Made by a program: the position numbers and the translations under genes. 12,381 nucleotides of DNA. It comes from Clostridia bacterium. GTDB lineage: Bacteria > Bacillota_A > Clostridia > Oscillospirales > CAG-272. Location: assembly GCA_017414585.1 (NCBI GenBank), contig JAFQLN010000187.1, positions 1 through 12,381 on the forward strand, read 5' to 3'. The notes under the pieces are model-generated. The model was not told the DNA's origin and did no database searches. It saw nothing but the letters and a program-made list of their open reading frames with translations. Positions 5,688 through 12,309 of the stretch are shown here, piece by piece (the stretch's first letter is position 1; each line of letters starts with the position of its first letter).

Positions 5688-6812
5688 ATGAAACGCCTCC
5701 CACGCATCCTGCTGGCAGTCCTCTCGCTTCTGCTGGCTGTCCTTCTGACGCTGACTACCCTGTTCTCCGGTGCTGTTTCTGCTGTGCGCGCGCACTTTAC
5801 GCCGGAGTATATCTATAATTTCATGCAGTCCATCAACTACGCCGCGCTCGAACTGCCCGATGAAAACGGAAACGCCGCGCCGCTTTACGAAATCATCAAC
5901 GGACAGGTCAAAGATTTCGGCATCGCGTTCTCAGAATCCGATCTGAACTCGGTCATCCGCTCCTTCTCCCTCGATGCGATCCTTATGTCCTTTGTGCAGG
6001 ATCTGCGCACATGGTTCCTCGACGACGGCACCGTTCCCATCCTCAATCCCCGCGAGGTTGCCGAACTGCTCCTCTCCGGGCTGGACGACACCATGCTTGC
6101 CCTGCTTTCCTTCATGGGCAACCCGACCGAAATCCTCTCCGAATCCCTCAGCGGCATCCTCTCGGCGGCTGATCTCTCCGAAAAGCTCTCCGCTGCCGAC
6201 GGCGTACGCGAGATTTTCTCCGAAGGCACGCTTTTCTTCGTCATTTCCCTGAGCGCCACGCTCTTTCTTCTGATCCTCGTCACCCGCCGGCTCAGGCTCA
6301 TCCCCGCCATTGTCCTCACGGGATGTTCGTGCGCAGTCGCCGGATCGGTGCTTCTCTTTGCCGATGCCCTGCTCTCCCCCTTCAAGGCGGGCTTTCTCTC
6401 CGCATCCGGACTTCCCCTCTCCACAGTGGATCTGTTCTGGATTCCCTTCATGGAGACCGTACACCGCACCGGGACGTTCATGGCTCTGGGCGGACTGGCA
6501 GCGGCGATTGTCTTCGGCGTTTTCGGCTCGTTCGCGGCGATGATCCGGCGTGAAAAGGAAGCTGCGGCATATGCAAAGGCACAGAGGGACGCCTTCCCCG
6601 CATTCGATCCTGCGTTTCCCATGCCGTATGCCCCCGAAAATACGCCTGTATCTCCTCAGCCGGATGCAGAACCAATGACAGAGCAGACTGTAGAGCGGAC
6701 TGCTCAGCAAACTGTAGAGCAGACTGCTCAGCAAACTGCTCAGCAACCTGCTCAGCAAACTGCGCAGACCGAAGAAAACAACAGCGGAACGGACAATCCC
6801 GGAGAATATTAA
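5688..6812 (+). CDS. Hypothetical multi-pass membrane protein with Gln/Thr-rich tail
   Basis: A 374-residue protein I do not recognise. Residues 6-27 are an N-terminal signal-anchor helix; 28-180 form a probably extracytoplasmic, helix-rich, Leu/Asp/Ser-rich domain; helices follow at about 181-199, 204-226 and 262-285; then RREKEAAAYAKAQR (287-300) begins a cytoplasmic tail. The tail is Pro-rich (303-327) and then a degenerate QTAQQTAQ-type repeat (331-362). One long extracytoplasmic domain followed by three helices suggests a sensor, assembly or envelope protein, but no motif supports a specific role. ATG 5688 is preceded by AAAGGA nine bases upstream and by a consensus promoter, so expression should be strong. 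The galactokinase-like gene downstream has its own promoter. Confidence 0.75.
   Translation: MKRLPRILLAVLSLLLAVLLTLTTLFSGAVSAVRAHFTPEYIYNFMQSINYAALELPDENGNAAPLYEIINGQVKDFGIAFSESDLNSVIRSFSLDAILMSFVQDLRTWFLDDGTVPILNPREVAELLLSGLDDTMLALLSFMGNPTEILSESLSGILSAADLSEKLSAADGVREIFSEGTLFFVISLSATLFLLILVTRRLRLIPAIVLTGCSCAVAGSVLLFADALLSPFKAGFLSASGLPLSTVDLFWIPFMETVHRTGTFMALGGLAAAIVFGVFGSFAAMIRREKEAAAYAKAQRDAFPAFDPAFPMPYAPENTPVSPQPDAEPMTEQTVERTAQQTVEQTAQQTAQQPAQQTAQTEENNSGTDNPGEY
6699..6767 (+). repeat. In-frame 12-base tandem repeat encoding a TAQQ-type tail
   Basis: ACTGCTCAGCAA occurs at 6699-6710, 6723-6734 and 6735-6746, with variants at 6747-6758 and 6759-6767. Units keep frame and add four residues each, so copy number can change by slippage without breaking the protein. 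Confidence 0.75.
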
Positions 6813-6822
6813 CATTTCCCGC

Positions 6823-6850
6823 TTGTTCCTGTCCGGATTTATGATATAAT
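6823..6850 (+). promoter_or_regulatory. Promoter upstream of the galactokinase-like gene
   Basis: TTGTTC (6823-6828), 16-base spacer, TATAAT (6845-6850) with TGA just before the -10 (extended -10). The expected start near 6857 leaves a leader of about 85 bases, in which I see no operator dyad. Confidence 0.65.
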
Positions 6851-6941
6851 GAAAGTGTTCCCGGCAGTGCCTGCGGAATGCACAGAATTACGGTCACAAC
6901 ATACTTTTCATACATTCTCACCAAACGAAAGGATTCCCACC

Positions 6942-8240
6942 ATGACGATTACCGAACTCAAAAATACAATCCTCGCCGGCGGCATTGACGAAACCCTCGT
7001 TTCCGGTCTCTCCGTCCGTCCCGAAAACGTACCCGCACAGCGCGAACGCTACGCAAAAGCCGCAGACGCATTCCTTGCACAGTACGGCGACGGCGATGTT
7101 TCCCTCTACTCCGTCGGCGGCAGAAGCGAAATCTCCGGCAACCACACCGACCACAACTACGGTCGTGTCATCGCGGCTTCCGTCAACCTCGACATCCTCG
7201 CTGTTGCCAAGAAGACGGAAAACGGCGTGGTGCGCATCCAGTCCGAAGGCTTCCCGGAAGACGTGGTTCTCCCCGAAGCTATTGCCGCTCCCGACGAAGC
7301 GAAGTTCTTTACCTCCGCGGCGATCATTGCAGGTATGCAGAAAGCGTTCCTTGACGCGGGCTACGCAGTCGGCGGCTTTGACGCTTACACCACCTCGAAC
7401 GTCCTCAAAGGTTCCGGCATCTCCTCTTCCGCGGCATTTGAAGTCATGGTCGGCAACATCCTCAACTACCTCTACAACGACGGCAAGGTTTCCAATGTGG
7501 AAATCGCAAAAATGGCGCAGTTCGCGGAGAACAAGTATTTCGGCAAGCCCTGCGGTCTCATGGACCAGACAGCGTGCGCGGTCGGCGGCTTCATCACCAT
7601 CGACTTTGAAAATCCCGCAGAACCCGTCATCGAAAAGATGGATTTCGACCTCACGGCGGCTGGTTATGCCCTCTGCATCGTCAACACCGGCGGCAATCAC
7701 GCGGACCTCAACGAAGACTACGCATCCGTTCCCGCCGAAATGAAGGCGGTTGCGGCAAAGCTCGGCGTTCCCGTTCTCCGCAAGACTTCCCGCGCAGCTC
7801 TCGACGCACTTCTTGAAAAAGAGGGGAATGCTGTCCGTGAAGAGCTCGGCGACCGTGCCATCATGCGCGCGTACCACTTCTTCGCGGAAAACGAACGTGT
7901 TTCGGCACAGGTAGACGCACTCCGCAAAGGCGACCTCGAAGCCTTCAAAGCAGGTGTGACCGCATCCGGCTCGTCCAGCTTCCGCTATCTGCAGAACGTA
8001 TACACCACCAAGAACGTACAGGAACAGGGGCTTTCCATTGCGCTCTGCATCACGGAAGAATTCCTGCGCGGTACAGCCGGCGTATGCAGAGTCCACGGCG
8101 GCGGATTTGCAGGCACCATTCAGGCGTTTGTTCCCGCTGATCTCGCGCCCGCTTACGAAGCGAAGATGGACGCCATTTTCGGCGCGGATGCCTGCCACAT
8201 CCTCAGCGTGCGCAAGAACGGCGCGTGCCGCATTCTCTGA
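6942..8240 (+). CDS. galK: Galactokinase-like GHMP kinase
   Basis: A 432-residue cytoplasmic sugar kinase, predicted to phosphorylate galactose or a related sugar at C1 with ATP (Leloir pathway entry). The N-terminal signature is GGRSEISGNHTDH (59-71), equivalent to the galactokinase GRVNLIGEHTDY motif; the GHMP ATP-binding loop is KGSGISSSAAFE (156-167); GLMDQT (205-210) supplies the probable catalytic base Asp208; motif 3 is GGGFAGT (386-392). The Glu of the GEHTD sugar-binding motif is Asn67 here, so sugar preference may differ from classical galactokinase. It is about 40 residues longer than typical enzymes. ATG 6942 has AAAGGA eight bases upstream; the longer open frame from 6849 overlaps the promoter and is not used. 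No galT or galE is adjacent. Repeat family 2 follows the stop. Confidence 0.8.
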   Translation: MTITELKNTILAGGIDETLVSGLSVRPENVPAQRERYAKAADAFLAQYGDGDVSLYSVGGRSEISGNHTDHNYGRVIAASVNLDILAVAKKTENGVVRIQSEGFPEDVVLPEAIAAPDEAKFFTSAAIIAGMQKAFLDAGYAVGGFDAYTTSNVLKGSGISSSAAFEVMVGNILNYLYNDGKVSNVEIAKMAQFAENKYFGKPCGLMDQTACAVGGFITIDFENPAEPVIEKMDFDLTAAGYALCIVNTGGNHADLNEDYASVPAEMKAVAAKLGVPVLRKTSRAALDALLEKEGNAVREELGDRAIMRAYHFFAENERVSAQVDALRKGDLEAFKAGVTASGSSSFRYLQNVYTTKNVQEQGLSIALCITEEFLRGTAGVCRVHGGGFAGTIQAFVPADLAPAYEAKMDAIFGADACHILSVRKNGACRIL

Positions 8241-8262
8241 GATCAACAAGGGGAACGAATTC

Positions 8263-8350
8263 TCGGGGAAAACTTTTTTGAAAAAAAGATTTTCCGAAGT
8301 TACGAAGTGACTTCAAACCCCATTTCAAAAAACTTTATACTAAAAATTTT
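8263..8350 (+). repeat. 3'-UTR repeat family 2, copy D
   Basis: Starts about 20 bases after the galactokinase stop. A hairpin GGAAAAC-TTTTTT-GA-AAAAAA with a TTTTCC return arm (about 8264-8294) is followed by an inserted hairpin GAAGTTAC-GAA-GTGACTTC (8296-8314), then CAAAAAACTTTATACT (8326-8341). The copy at 11383-11441 has the same T6-GA-A6 centre and the same end motif but lacks the inserted hairpin. The first hairpin may act as a terminator or RNA-end stabiliser. The rest of 8351-8415 is AT-rich with no feature I can name. Confidence 0.65.
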
Positions 8351-8421
8351 TTAATGTATGTGCAGATTTTCAAAAAGTTTCTGCCCATCGAACTTTCGTA
8401 ACAAATACCAGATTCTATAAT

Positions 8422-8841
8422 ATGAAAAAAAGAAAAAACGATCCATCTCCGGCTGACGCAAAGAACGCCGCCGCCAAACGGAATCTCACCCGGCTCGGCT
8501 TTCTGTTTCTCAATTTTGTCCTGATTTACGCCCTGTTCCGCCTTCTGCTCGAAATCTCCGAACGGACGCGGATTCTCGGCATTTACTACGCCGCTACCGT
8601 CCTTTACGCAGGCGCGGCTGTCGTCCTTTTTGTGGCGTACTTTATCCTGAACGGTTTTTCGGTGGACAAAGCGCCCCGTGCATGGGAGGATCTGCCCGAA
8701 AAGTGGACGGACGAGCAGAAAAACGACTTTCTTGCGAAACAGCCGGAACGGAAGGAAAAGGCGAAAACGCTGCTCTATCTTCTCATGCCGATCGCCGTTA
8801 CCCTGCTCATCAGCTACATTGAACTGAATTTCTTCACCTGA
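8422..8841 (+). CDS. Small three-helix membrane protein, hypothetical
   Basis: A 139-residue protein with a basic N-terminus (residues 1-24), predicted helices at about 24-44, 54-77 and 116-135, and a charged cytoplasmic loop 81-115 containing WEDLPEKWTDEQK and a Lys/Glu-rich stretch. I do not recognise the family. The stop is two bases before the rlmH start, so translation of rlmH is probably coupled to it and the two are one operon. The start is uncertain: ATG 8422 has no Shine-Dalgarno and is directly preceded by TATAAT (8416-8421), too close to serve as its promoter. No other start codon gives an obviously better site. Conserved association with rlmH would be informative; RlmH has no known membrane partner. 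Confidence 0.7.
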   Translation: MKKRKNDPSPADAKNAAAKRNLTRLGFLFLNFVLIYALFRLLLEISERTRILGIYYAATVLYAGAAVVLFVAYFILNGFSVDKAPRAWEDLPEKWTDEQKNDFLAKQPERKEKAKTLLYLLMPIAVTLLISYIELNFFT

Positions 8842-8843
8842 TT

Positions 8844-9326
8844 ATGTTAAAAATAAAGATCATCGCCATGGGGAAGCTCACGGAAAAGGCGTACAGGGAC
8901 GCATCTGCGGAGTTTATCAAACGGCTGTCGCGGTCGTATCCCGTCACGGTTGCGGAACCGAAGGCAGAACTGCTTCCCTCCGACCCGACCGACGGTGAAA
9001 TCGCCCGTGCACTGGAAAAGGAAAGCGAACGGATTCTCAGCGAAGTTCCCTCGCGTGCGGCTCTGGTTGCGCTGTGCGTGGAAGGGAAACAGATGTCGTC
9101 CGAGGAGTTTTCCGCGTTTATCGAAAAGCAGGCGGACAGCGGGATTTCGGAGATCTGTTTTGTCATCGGCTCGTCGTTCGGGCTGTCCGAGACGGTCAAG
9201 AAGCGCGCGGTGCTCAGGCTGTCGATGTCGAAGATGACATTTCCGCACGAGCTGTTCCGCGTGATGCTGCTCGAGCAGATTTACCGTGCCGCGGAAATCA
9301 CAAACGGGTCGCGGTATCATAAGTAA
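8844..9326 (+). CDS. rlmH: 23S rRNA (pseudouridine1915-N3)-methyltransferase RlmH
   Basis: A 160-residue SPOUT-class methyltransferase of normal family length. It methylates N3 of the pseudouridine at 23S position 1915 in helix 69 of assembled ribosomes, using S-adenosylmethionine, and works as a homodimer. Visible landmarks: KIIAMGKLTEKAY near the N-terminus, LCVEGKQMSSEEF (77-89), the knot glycine loop FVIGSSFG (106-113; usually FxIGGxxG, with Ser110 for Gly here), SMSKMTFPHELFR (127-139), LLEQIYRA (142-149) and the C-terminal YHK tripeptide required for binding helix 69. ATG 8844 overlaps the end region of the upstream membrane-protein gene with a two-base gap and no separate ribosome-binding site, implying coupled translation. 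Repeat family 1 copy B begins at its stop codon. Confidence 0.95.
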   Translation: MLKIKIIAMGKLTEKAYRDASAEFIKRLSRSYPVTVAEPKAELLPSDPTDGEIARALEKESERILSEVPSRAALVALCVEGKQMSSEEFSAFIEKQADSGISEICFVIGSSFGLSETVKKRAVLRLSMSKMTFPHELFRVMLLEQIYRAAEITNGSRYHK

Positions 9327-9490
9327 AAGCCGCACTTTGTCTCCATAAAAGTTTTGCTCGAGCTTTTTCAAAAGCTCGCAGGGATCCAAGGGACAGCGTC
9401 CCTGGTCGAGGACCGCAGAGGTCGAAACACCCAAGCGTTCGAAAAAGTCCCTCTTTTGGTTCTTTTCTCCTCGCTAAAGGAGAAAAGAAC
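9326..9490 (+). repeat. 3'-UTR repeat family 1, copy B
   Basis: Begins at the rlmH stop. Shared leader AAGCCGCACTTTGTC, then CATAAAAGTTTTG (from 9344). Stem 1 is CGAGCTTTT-TC-AAAAGCTCG (9359-9378), stem 2 AGGGAC-AGC-GTCCCT (9389-9403), then GGTCGAGGACCGCAGAGGTC, which can form either of two small stems, and finally a perfect 12-base stem GTTCTTTTCTCC with loop TCGCTAAA (9459-9490). This is the most compact complete copy and serves as the reference. Bases 9491-9559 hold nothing I can name. Confidence 0.75.
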
Positions 9491-9559
9491 AACAAACAAC
9501 CTGCAACTCCTAAAAATCTGTCCCCCACCCCAAAAATCCAATCAGAAAGACGCCATGCC

Positions 9560-11359
9560 ATGAAATACTTTTTCGGGAAATTCAAAAAGCATATCCGCAC
9601 GCTCGGTCAGATCGTTCTCGTATTCGGCGCGGCGTTTTTGATCCTGCTCTATTTCCTCGGCTACTACGATTTCTCCTTCCTCGACCGCTATAAACTCTTC
9701 TTCGGGGACGAAAATCCGTCGGCGTCGAACAAAAACCCCTTTGTCTCCATCGAAATCGACCCGCCGAAGGAAACGGAAGACCCCGGCACCGGAACAGAAT
9801 CCGCTCCCGAAAGCGAAACGCAGTCCGGTATAAACCCTGCTCTCCCCGAAGCGGAAACAAAAATCCCCACAAACACCGCGCTCGTCATGGATGAGAACAC
9901 CCTCCCCGACACGCTTACCGTAACCTTCCGCACCGAAGCCGCGTCCGCCGCCGACGGATACACTGCCGCCCCCACGGATGGCTCCTACCGCTACGACAGC
10001 GCGCGCACGGAACTGGCGAAGGTTGTGTTCGACTTCAATCTGCCGACGAAATACGCCATGCGCGTGCGTTCCGTCCTCACCGAACAGGTTGTCACGCCCG
10101 GCGAAAACGGCGAGAACACCGACGACCTCGTTTCCGACGAAAGTTATGTCGTGCTCAAGACAAAGCGGCAGGCGCGTCCCGCTGTAGAGCTGTACATGGG
10201 ATATATCCTTCTGGACGACGGTGACAGCTTCTACCTGCTCGACGACACCGGAAAGCCCCTGTGCCGCTACGATGCACAACGCTATCTCCCCGCCTACGCC
10301 CGCGACAGTGCCGACCGGCCGCTCTTTTACCGCGTGGATGAAGTTCAGCGGACCAATGCGGAAACCGGCGGGCAGGAAACGGTCGAAGTGACGCGGTACT
10401 TCCATCTGTCCGAAGACGGAACGAGCTTTGTTCTGAGCGATTTCGATCCGCTGCTGGACGGACGCGGGCTGTACTTTGACTATCCGTCGTCCTACGGAAA
10501 ATCCGCTGTGGAATCGCTGTACATTTACGGCGAAGAGGTGGAAGTGGTTCCTGAAAAGACGGAGGAAGACGAAGCGGAGGAAGTATCCGCAGATGCCTCC
10601 GATGCGCTTTCCGCTGACGGTGAAGCCGCAGAGGAACCGGAGACGGTTCTTGCGATGCGCTGCGGATACGAATACCGGAGCACGCAGGGCTATGTGTGGA
10701 GCCGGCTGACCTCCCCGCGCTTTGTGACAGCGTTTGCCTTCTCGGAAGGGCGTGCGGCTGTTACTGCGGACGAAAATCGCGGCAGTTTATACTACCTGAC
10801 GGAAAGCGGCTACCGTGCATTCGCAAATGTATCGACATACATCAACGAGCACAACCGCTATGTGACGGAGTACCTGATGCCGCCGCTGACGCACGGTCTG
10901 GAAAGTGTGGGTCACTACTACTACGACAATGGTCTGGTGCGTGCCCGCAAGCAGATCATTGACTACTGGTACTACGAAATGCGCGACAAGACCCGCGTTG
11001 TGAAGGATTACGACTGTCTGTTGCGTCTCGACGGTACGGAAGTCCCCCTCCCCGCCGGCTTTGAGCTGGAAGGCTATGCGGACGGAATGGCGATTCTCTC
11101 CCGTGACAAGCGCGTGGGTATCTACGACGTGGGCGGCGAGTGGATTGCCCAGCCGATCTACGCCTCCGCCACCCCCTATCTCTCCGGTCTCTGTGTCCTC
11201 AAGCTCCTCGACGGACGTGTCGGCATGATCGACCGTCTCGGAAACATCGTCCTCCCCTTCACCTACGACTCCATCTCCGTCGTCTCATCCGGTCTCATCG
11301 CTGCCTACCGCGCCGAAAACGGCTGGACAGTCTTCCGGCTGATGGACAAAGTAGAGTAG
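9560..11359 (+). CDS. Membrane-anchored WG-repeat protein
   Basis: A 599-residue protein with one N-terminal signal-anchor helix (about residues 15-36) after a basic start, so the bulk is probably outside the membrane. Residues 50-105 are a Thr/Ser/Pro/Glu-rich linker. Beyond it are beta-rich repeats; the clearest WG-type units are in the last hundred residues: GYADGMAILS, VGIYDVGGEWIAQPIY and VGMIDRLGNIVLPFTYDSI (about 505-580), with a related unit around FAFSEGRAAV (about residue 392). WG repeats form open beta structures usually linked to binding, with no enzymatic function known. A very acidic, Ala/Glu/Asp-rich insertion lies at about residues 328-365. The start ATG 9560 has only a weak site (AGAAAG). 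A role in cell-envelope binding is inference. It is followed by repeat family 2. Confidence 0.8.
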   Translation: MKYFFGKFKKHIRTLGQIVLVFGAAFLILLYFLGYYDFSFLDRYKLFFGDENPSASNKNPFVSIEIDPPKETEDPGTGTESAPESETQSGINPALPEAETKIPTNTALVMDENTLPDTLTVTFRTEAASAADGYTAAPTDGSYRYDSARTELAKVVFDFNLPTKYAMRVRSVLTEQVVTPGENGENTDDLVSDESYVVLKTKRQARPAVELYMGYILLDDGDSFYLLDDTGKPLCRYDAQRYLPAYARDSADRPLFYRVDEVQRTNAETGGQETVEVTRYFHLSEDGTSFVLSDFDPLLDGRGLYFDYPSSYGKSAVESLYIYGEEVEVVPEKTEEDEAEEVSADASDALSADGEAAEEPETVLAMRCGYEYRSTQGYVWSRLTSPRFVTAFAFSEGRAAVTADENRGSLYYLTESGYRAFANVSTYINEHNRYVTEYLMPPLTHGLESVGHYYYDNGLVRARKQIIDYWYYEMRDKTRVVKDYDCLLRLDGTEVPLPAGFELEGYADGMAILSRDKRVGIYDVGGEWIAQPIYASATPYLSGLCVLKLLDGRVGMIDRLGNIVLPFTYDSISVVSSGLIAAYRAENGWTVFRLMDKVE

Positions 11360-11382
11360 TACAAGGCGCACGGGAGGAGACG

Positions 11383-11441
11383 CGGGGTCGCTTTTTTGAA
11401 AAAAAGCTCCGCAAAAAACTTTATACTGGCGCACGTTTTTT
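11383..11441 (+). repeat. 3'-UTR repeat family 2, copy E
   Basis: Starts 24 bases after the WG-protein stop. A hairpin GCGGGGTCGC-TTTTTT-GA-AAAAAA-GCTCCGC (11382-11412) is followed directly by CAAAAAACTTTATACT (11412-11427) and a second T run (11436-11441). The stem flanks differ from copy D but still pair. An 8-base direct repeat GGCGCACG lies on either side (11365-11372 and 11428-11435). Confidence 0.65.
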
Positions 11442-11452
11442 GCGCTGACATA

Positions 11453-11608
11453 TTCTGAAGCTGATATGGGTTTCAGAAGGGGGATTGTGATGGGTGCTGT
11501 GCTCACCAATTTAGTGCATACCAGTCCGCTGACGTGGGAGTGATCCTCAATCTCCCAAAGGGTAGAGACGGCGGCTAGGGACCTCTACCCTATCCGCCCA
11601 CGCCGTGG
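11453..11608 (+). ncRNA. Candidate structured RNA or leader upstream of the SecB-like gene
   Basis: A gene-free stretch with consecutive stems: TTCTGAA 11453-11459 with TTCAGAA 11472-11478; GGTG 11493-11496 with CACC 11504-11507; TGGGAG 11535-11540 with CTCCCA 11552-11557; GGGTAGAG 11560-11567 with CTCTACCC 11583-11590; CCAC-GCC-GTGG 11598-11608. GTCC (11524-11527) and CCGC (11526-11529) are complementary to GGAC (11579-11582) and GCGG (11571-11574) in the loop of the strongest stem, allowing a pseudoknot. GTGGG 11534-11538 can instead pair with CCCAC 11597-11601, an alternative fold. I do not recognise a riboswitch core (no T-box, TPP, SAM, FMN, cobalamin or guanidine signature). It ends about 84 bases before the next gene. 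Orientation is inferred only from that neighbour. Confidence 0.4.
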
Positions 11609-11691
11609 AGGATGTCTTTGATGACGGATTTTTGACGGTGCGGGCAGTTGATTTGAAAAAATTTTGTTTTAATAGATTTGGAGTTAAAATT

Positions 11692-12309
11692 ATGCCTATT
11701 TTCGGAAAGAACAAAAACAACGACAAGAACAATGACAAAAATACGGAAAAGAATGTTCCGGAGGTTCCGGCGGCAGCAGCTGAACCGGTGAAGGAAGAAG
11801 CTCCTGCAGCTCCTGCATCTGCTCCCGCGGCAGAACCGGCAGCAGAACCGGTGCCGCAGGTTGTACCGGATGTGACGATGACAAGTGCATCGAAGTATCA
11901 CACGCCGGAGGGATTTGAATTCAACCGTTATTTCCTTGCGGAACGCCGGGTATTCCTTGAAAATGTCAGCTACGAGACACAGCGTCCGCAGGCGCAGGGA
12001 CAGCTCAAGCTGGGTGTGAAGGACACGATTCTTGCGCAGCTGGTCGGACAGGCGGGCGTCAAGGTGACGTTCAACCGCACGCTCCGTTTTGATCCGGAAG
12101 GTCCGTTCACGCTGTCTGTATCGTTTGCAGTCATGCTGGTCTTCAATCCGGGCACGCGCGGGGAAATCGACTGGCACACGATTGATGTTGCGGAGGAATT
12201 CAAGAAGAACTGTCCGCAGCTGGTACAGGCGATGATGGCGAAGTCCGCGCTTCTTGTTGCGGAAATCACGGCAGCAAACGGCGGCGCACCGATTATCCCC
12301 TTAAAATAA
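11692..12309 (+). CDS. SecB-superfamily-like protein with disordered N-terminus
   Basis: A 205-residue protein. Residues 5-21 are Asn/Lys-rich and 22-58 an Ala/Pro/Glu linker, both likely disordered. Residues 68-205 form a compact domain: FNRYFLAERRVFLENVSYET (77-96) resembles the first strand of SecB ('residues then I-x-L-K-x-x-S-F-E'), a strand-rich middle includes VKVTFNRTLRF and LSVSFAVMLVF, and the C-terminal helix CPQLVQAMMAKSALLVAEITAANGGAPIIPLK-type pattern (174-205) resembles SecB's 'LFPYARE..S.LT..GG.P.L.L.P' end. SecB is an export chaperone of Gram-negatives, with SecB-like relatives elsewhere, for example with toxin-antitoxin systems; no toxin is adjacent. ATG 11692 follows GGAG eight bases upstream; the longer frame from 11605 overlaps the hairpin region and lacks a site. 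Repeat family 1 copy C begins at its stop. The family call is tentative. Confidence 0.5.
   Translation: MPIFGKNKNNDKNNDKNTEKNVPEVPAAAAEPVKEEAPAAPASAPAAEPAAEPVPQVVPDVTMTSASKYHTPEGFEFNRYFLAERRVFLENVSYETQRPQAQGQLKLGVKDTILAQLVGQAGVKVTFNRTLRFDPEGPFTLSVSFAVMLVFNPGTRGEIDWHTIDVAEEFKKNCPQLVQAMMAKSALLVAEITAANGGAPIIPLK

Noticed and set aside
5453..5707. Two leftward reading frames of 75-84 codons
   Set aside because: They translate the right arm of the inverted-repeat element and cross the consensus promoter at 5621-5649.
5931..6815. 294-codon frame opposite the membrane-protein gene
   Set aside because: Arg/Glu/Ser-rich antisense shadow of a gene that has a promoter, ribosome site and membrane helices on the + strand.
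6849..6941. Longer galactokinase N-terminus from ATG 6849
   Set aside because: That ATG lies within the -10 TATAAT of the promoter and the extra 31 residues do not resemble the family.
6918..8249. 443-codon frame opposite the galactokinase gene
   Set aside because: Long only because of codon bias on the coding strand; the + strand protein has clear GHMP motifs.
9542..10405. 287-codon frame opposite the WG-repeat gene
   Set aside because: Gly/Val/Arg-rich shadow without recognisable domains, overlapping a coherent + strand protein.
11520..11600. T-box leader or known riboswitch
   Set aside because: No T-box AGGGTGGNACCGCG sequence and no recognisable ligand-binding core; left as an unassigned structured segment.
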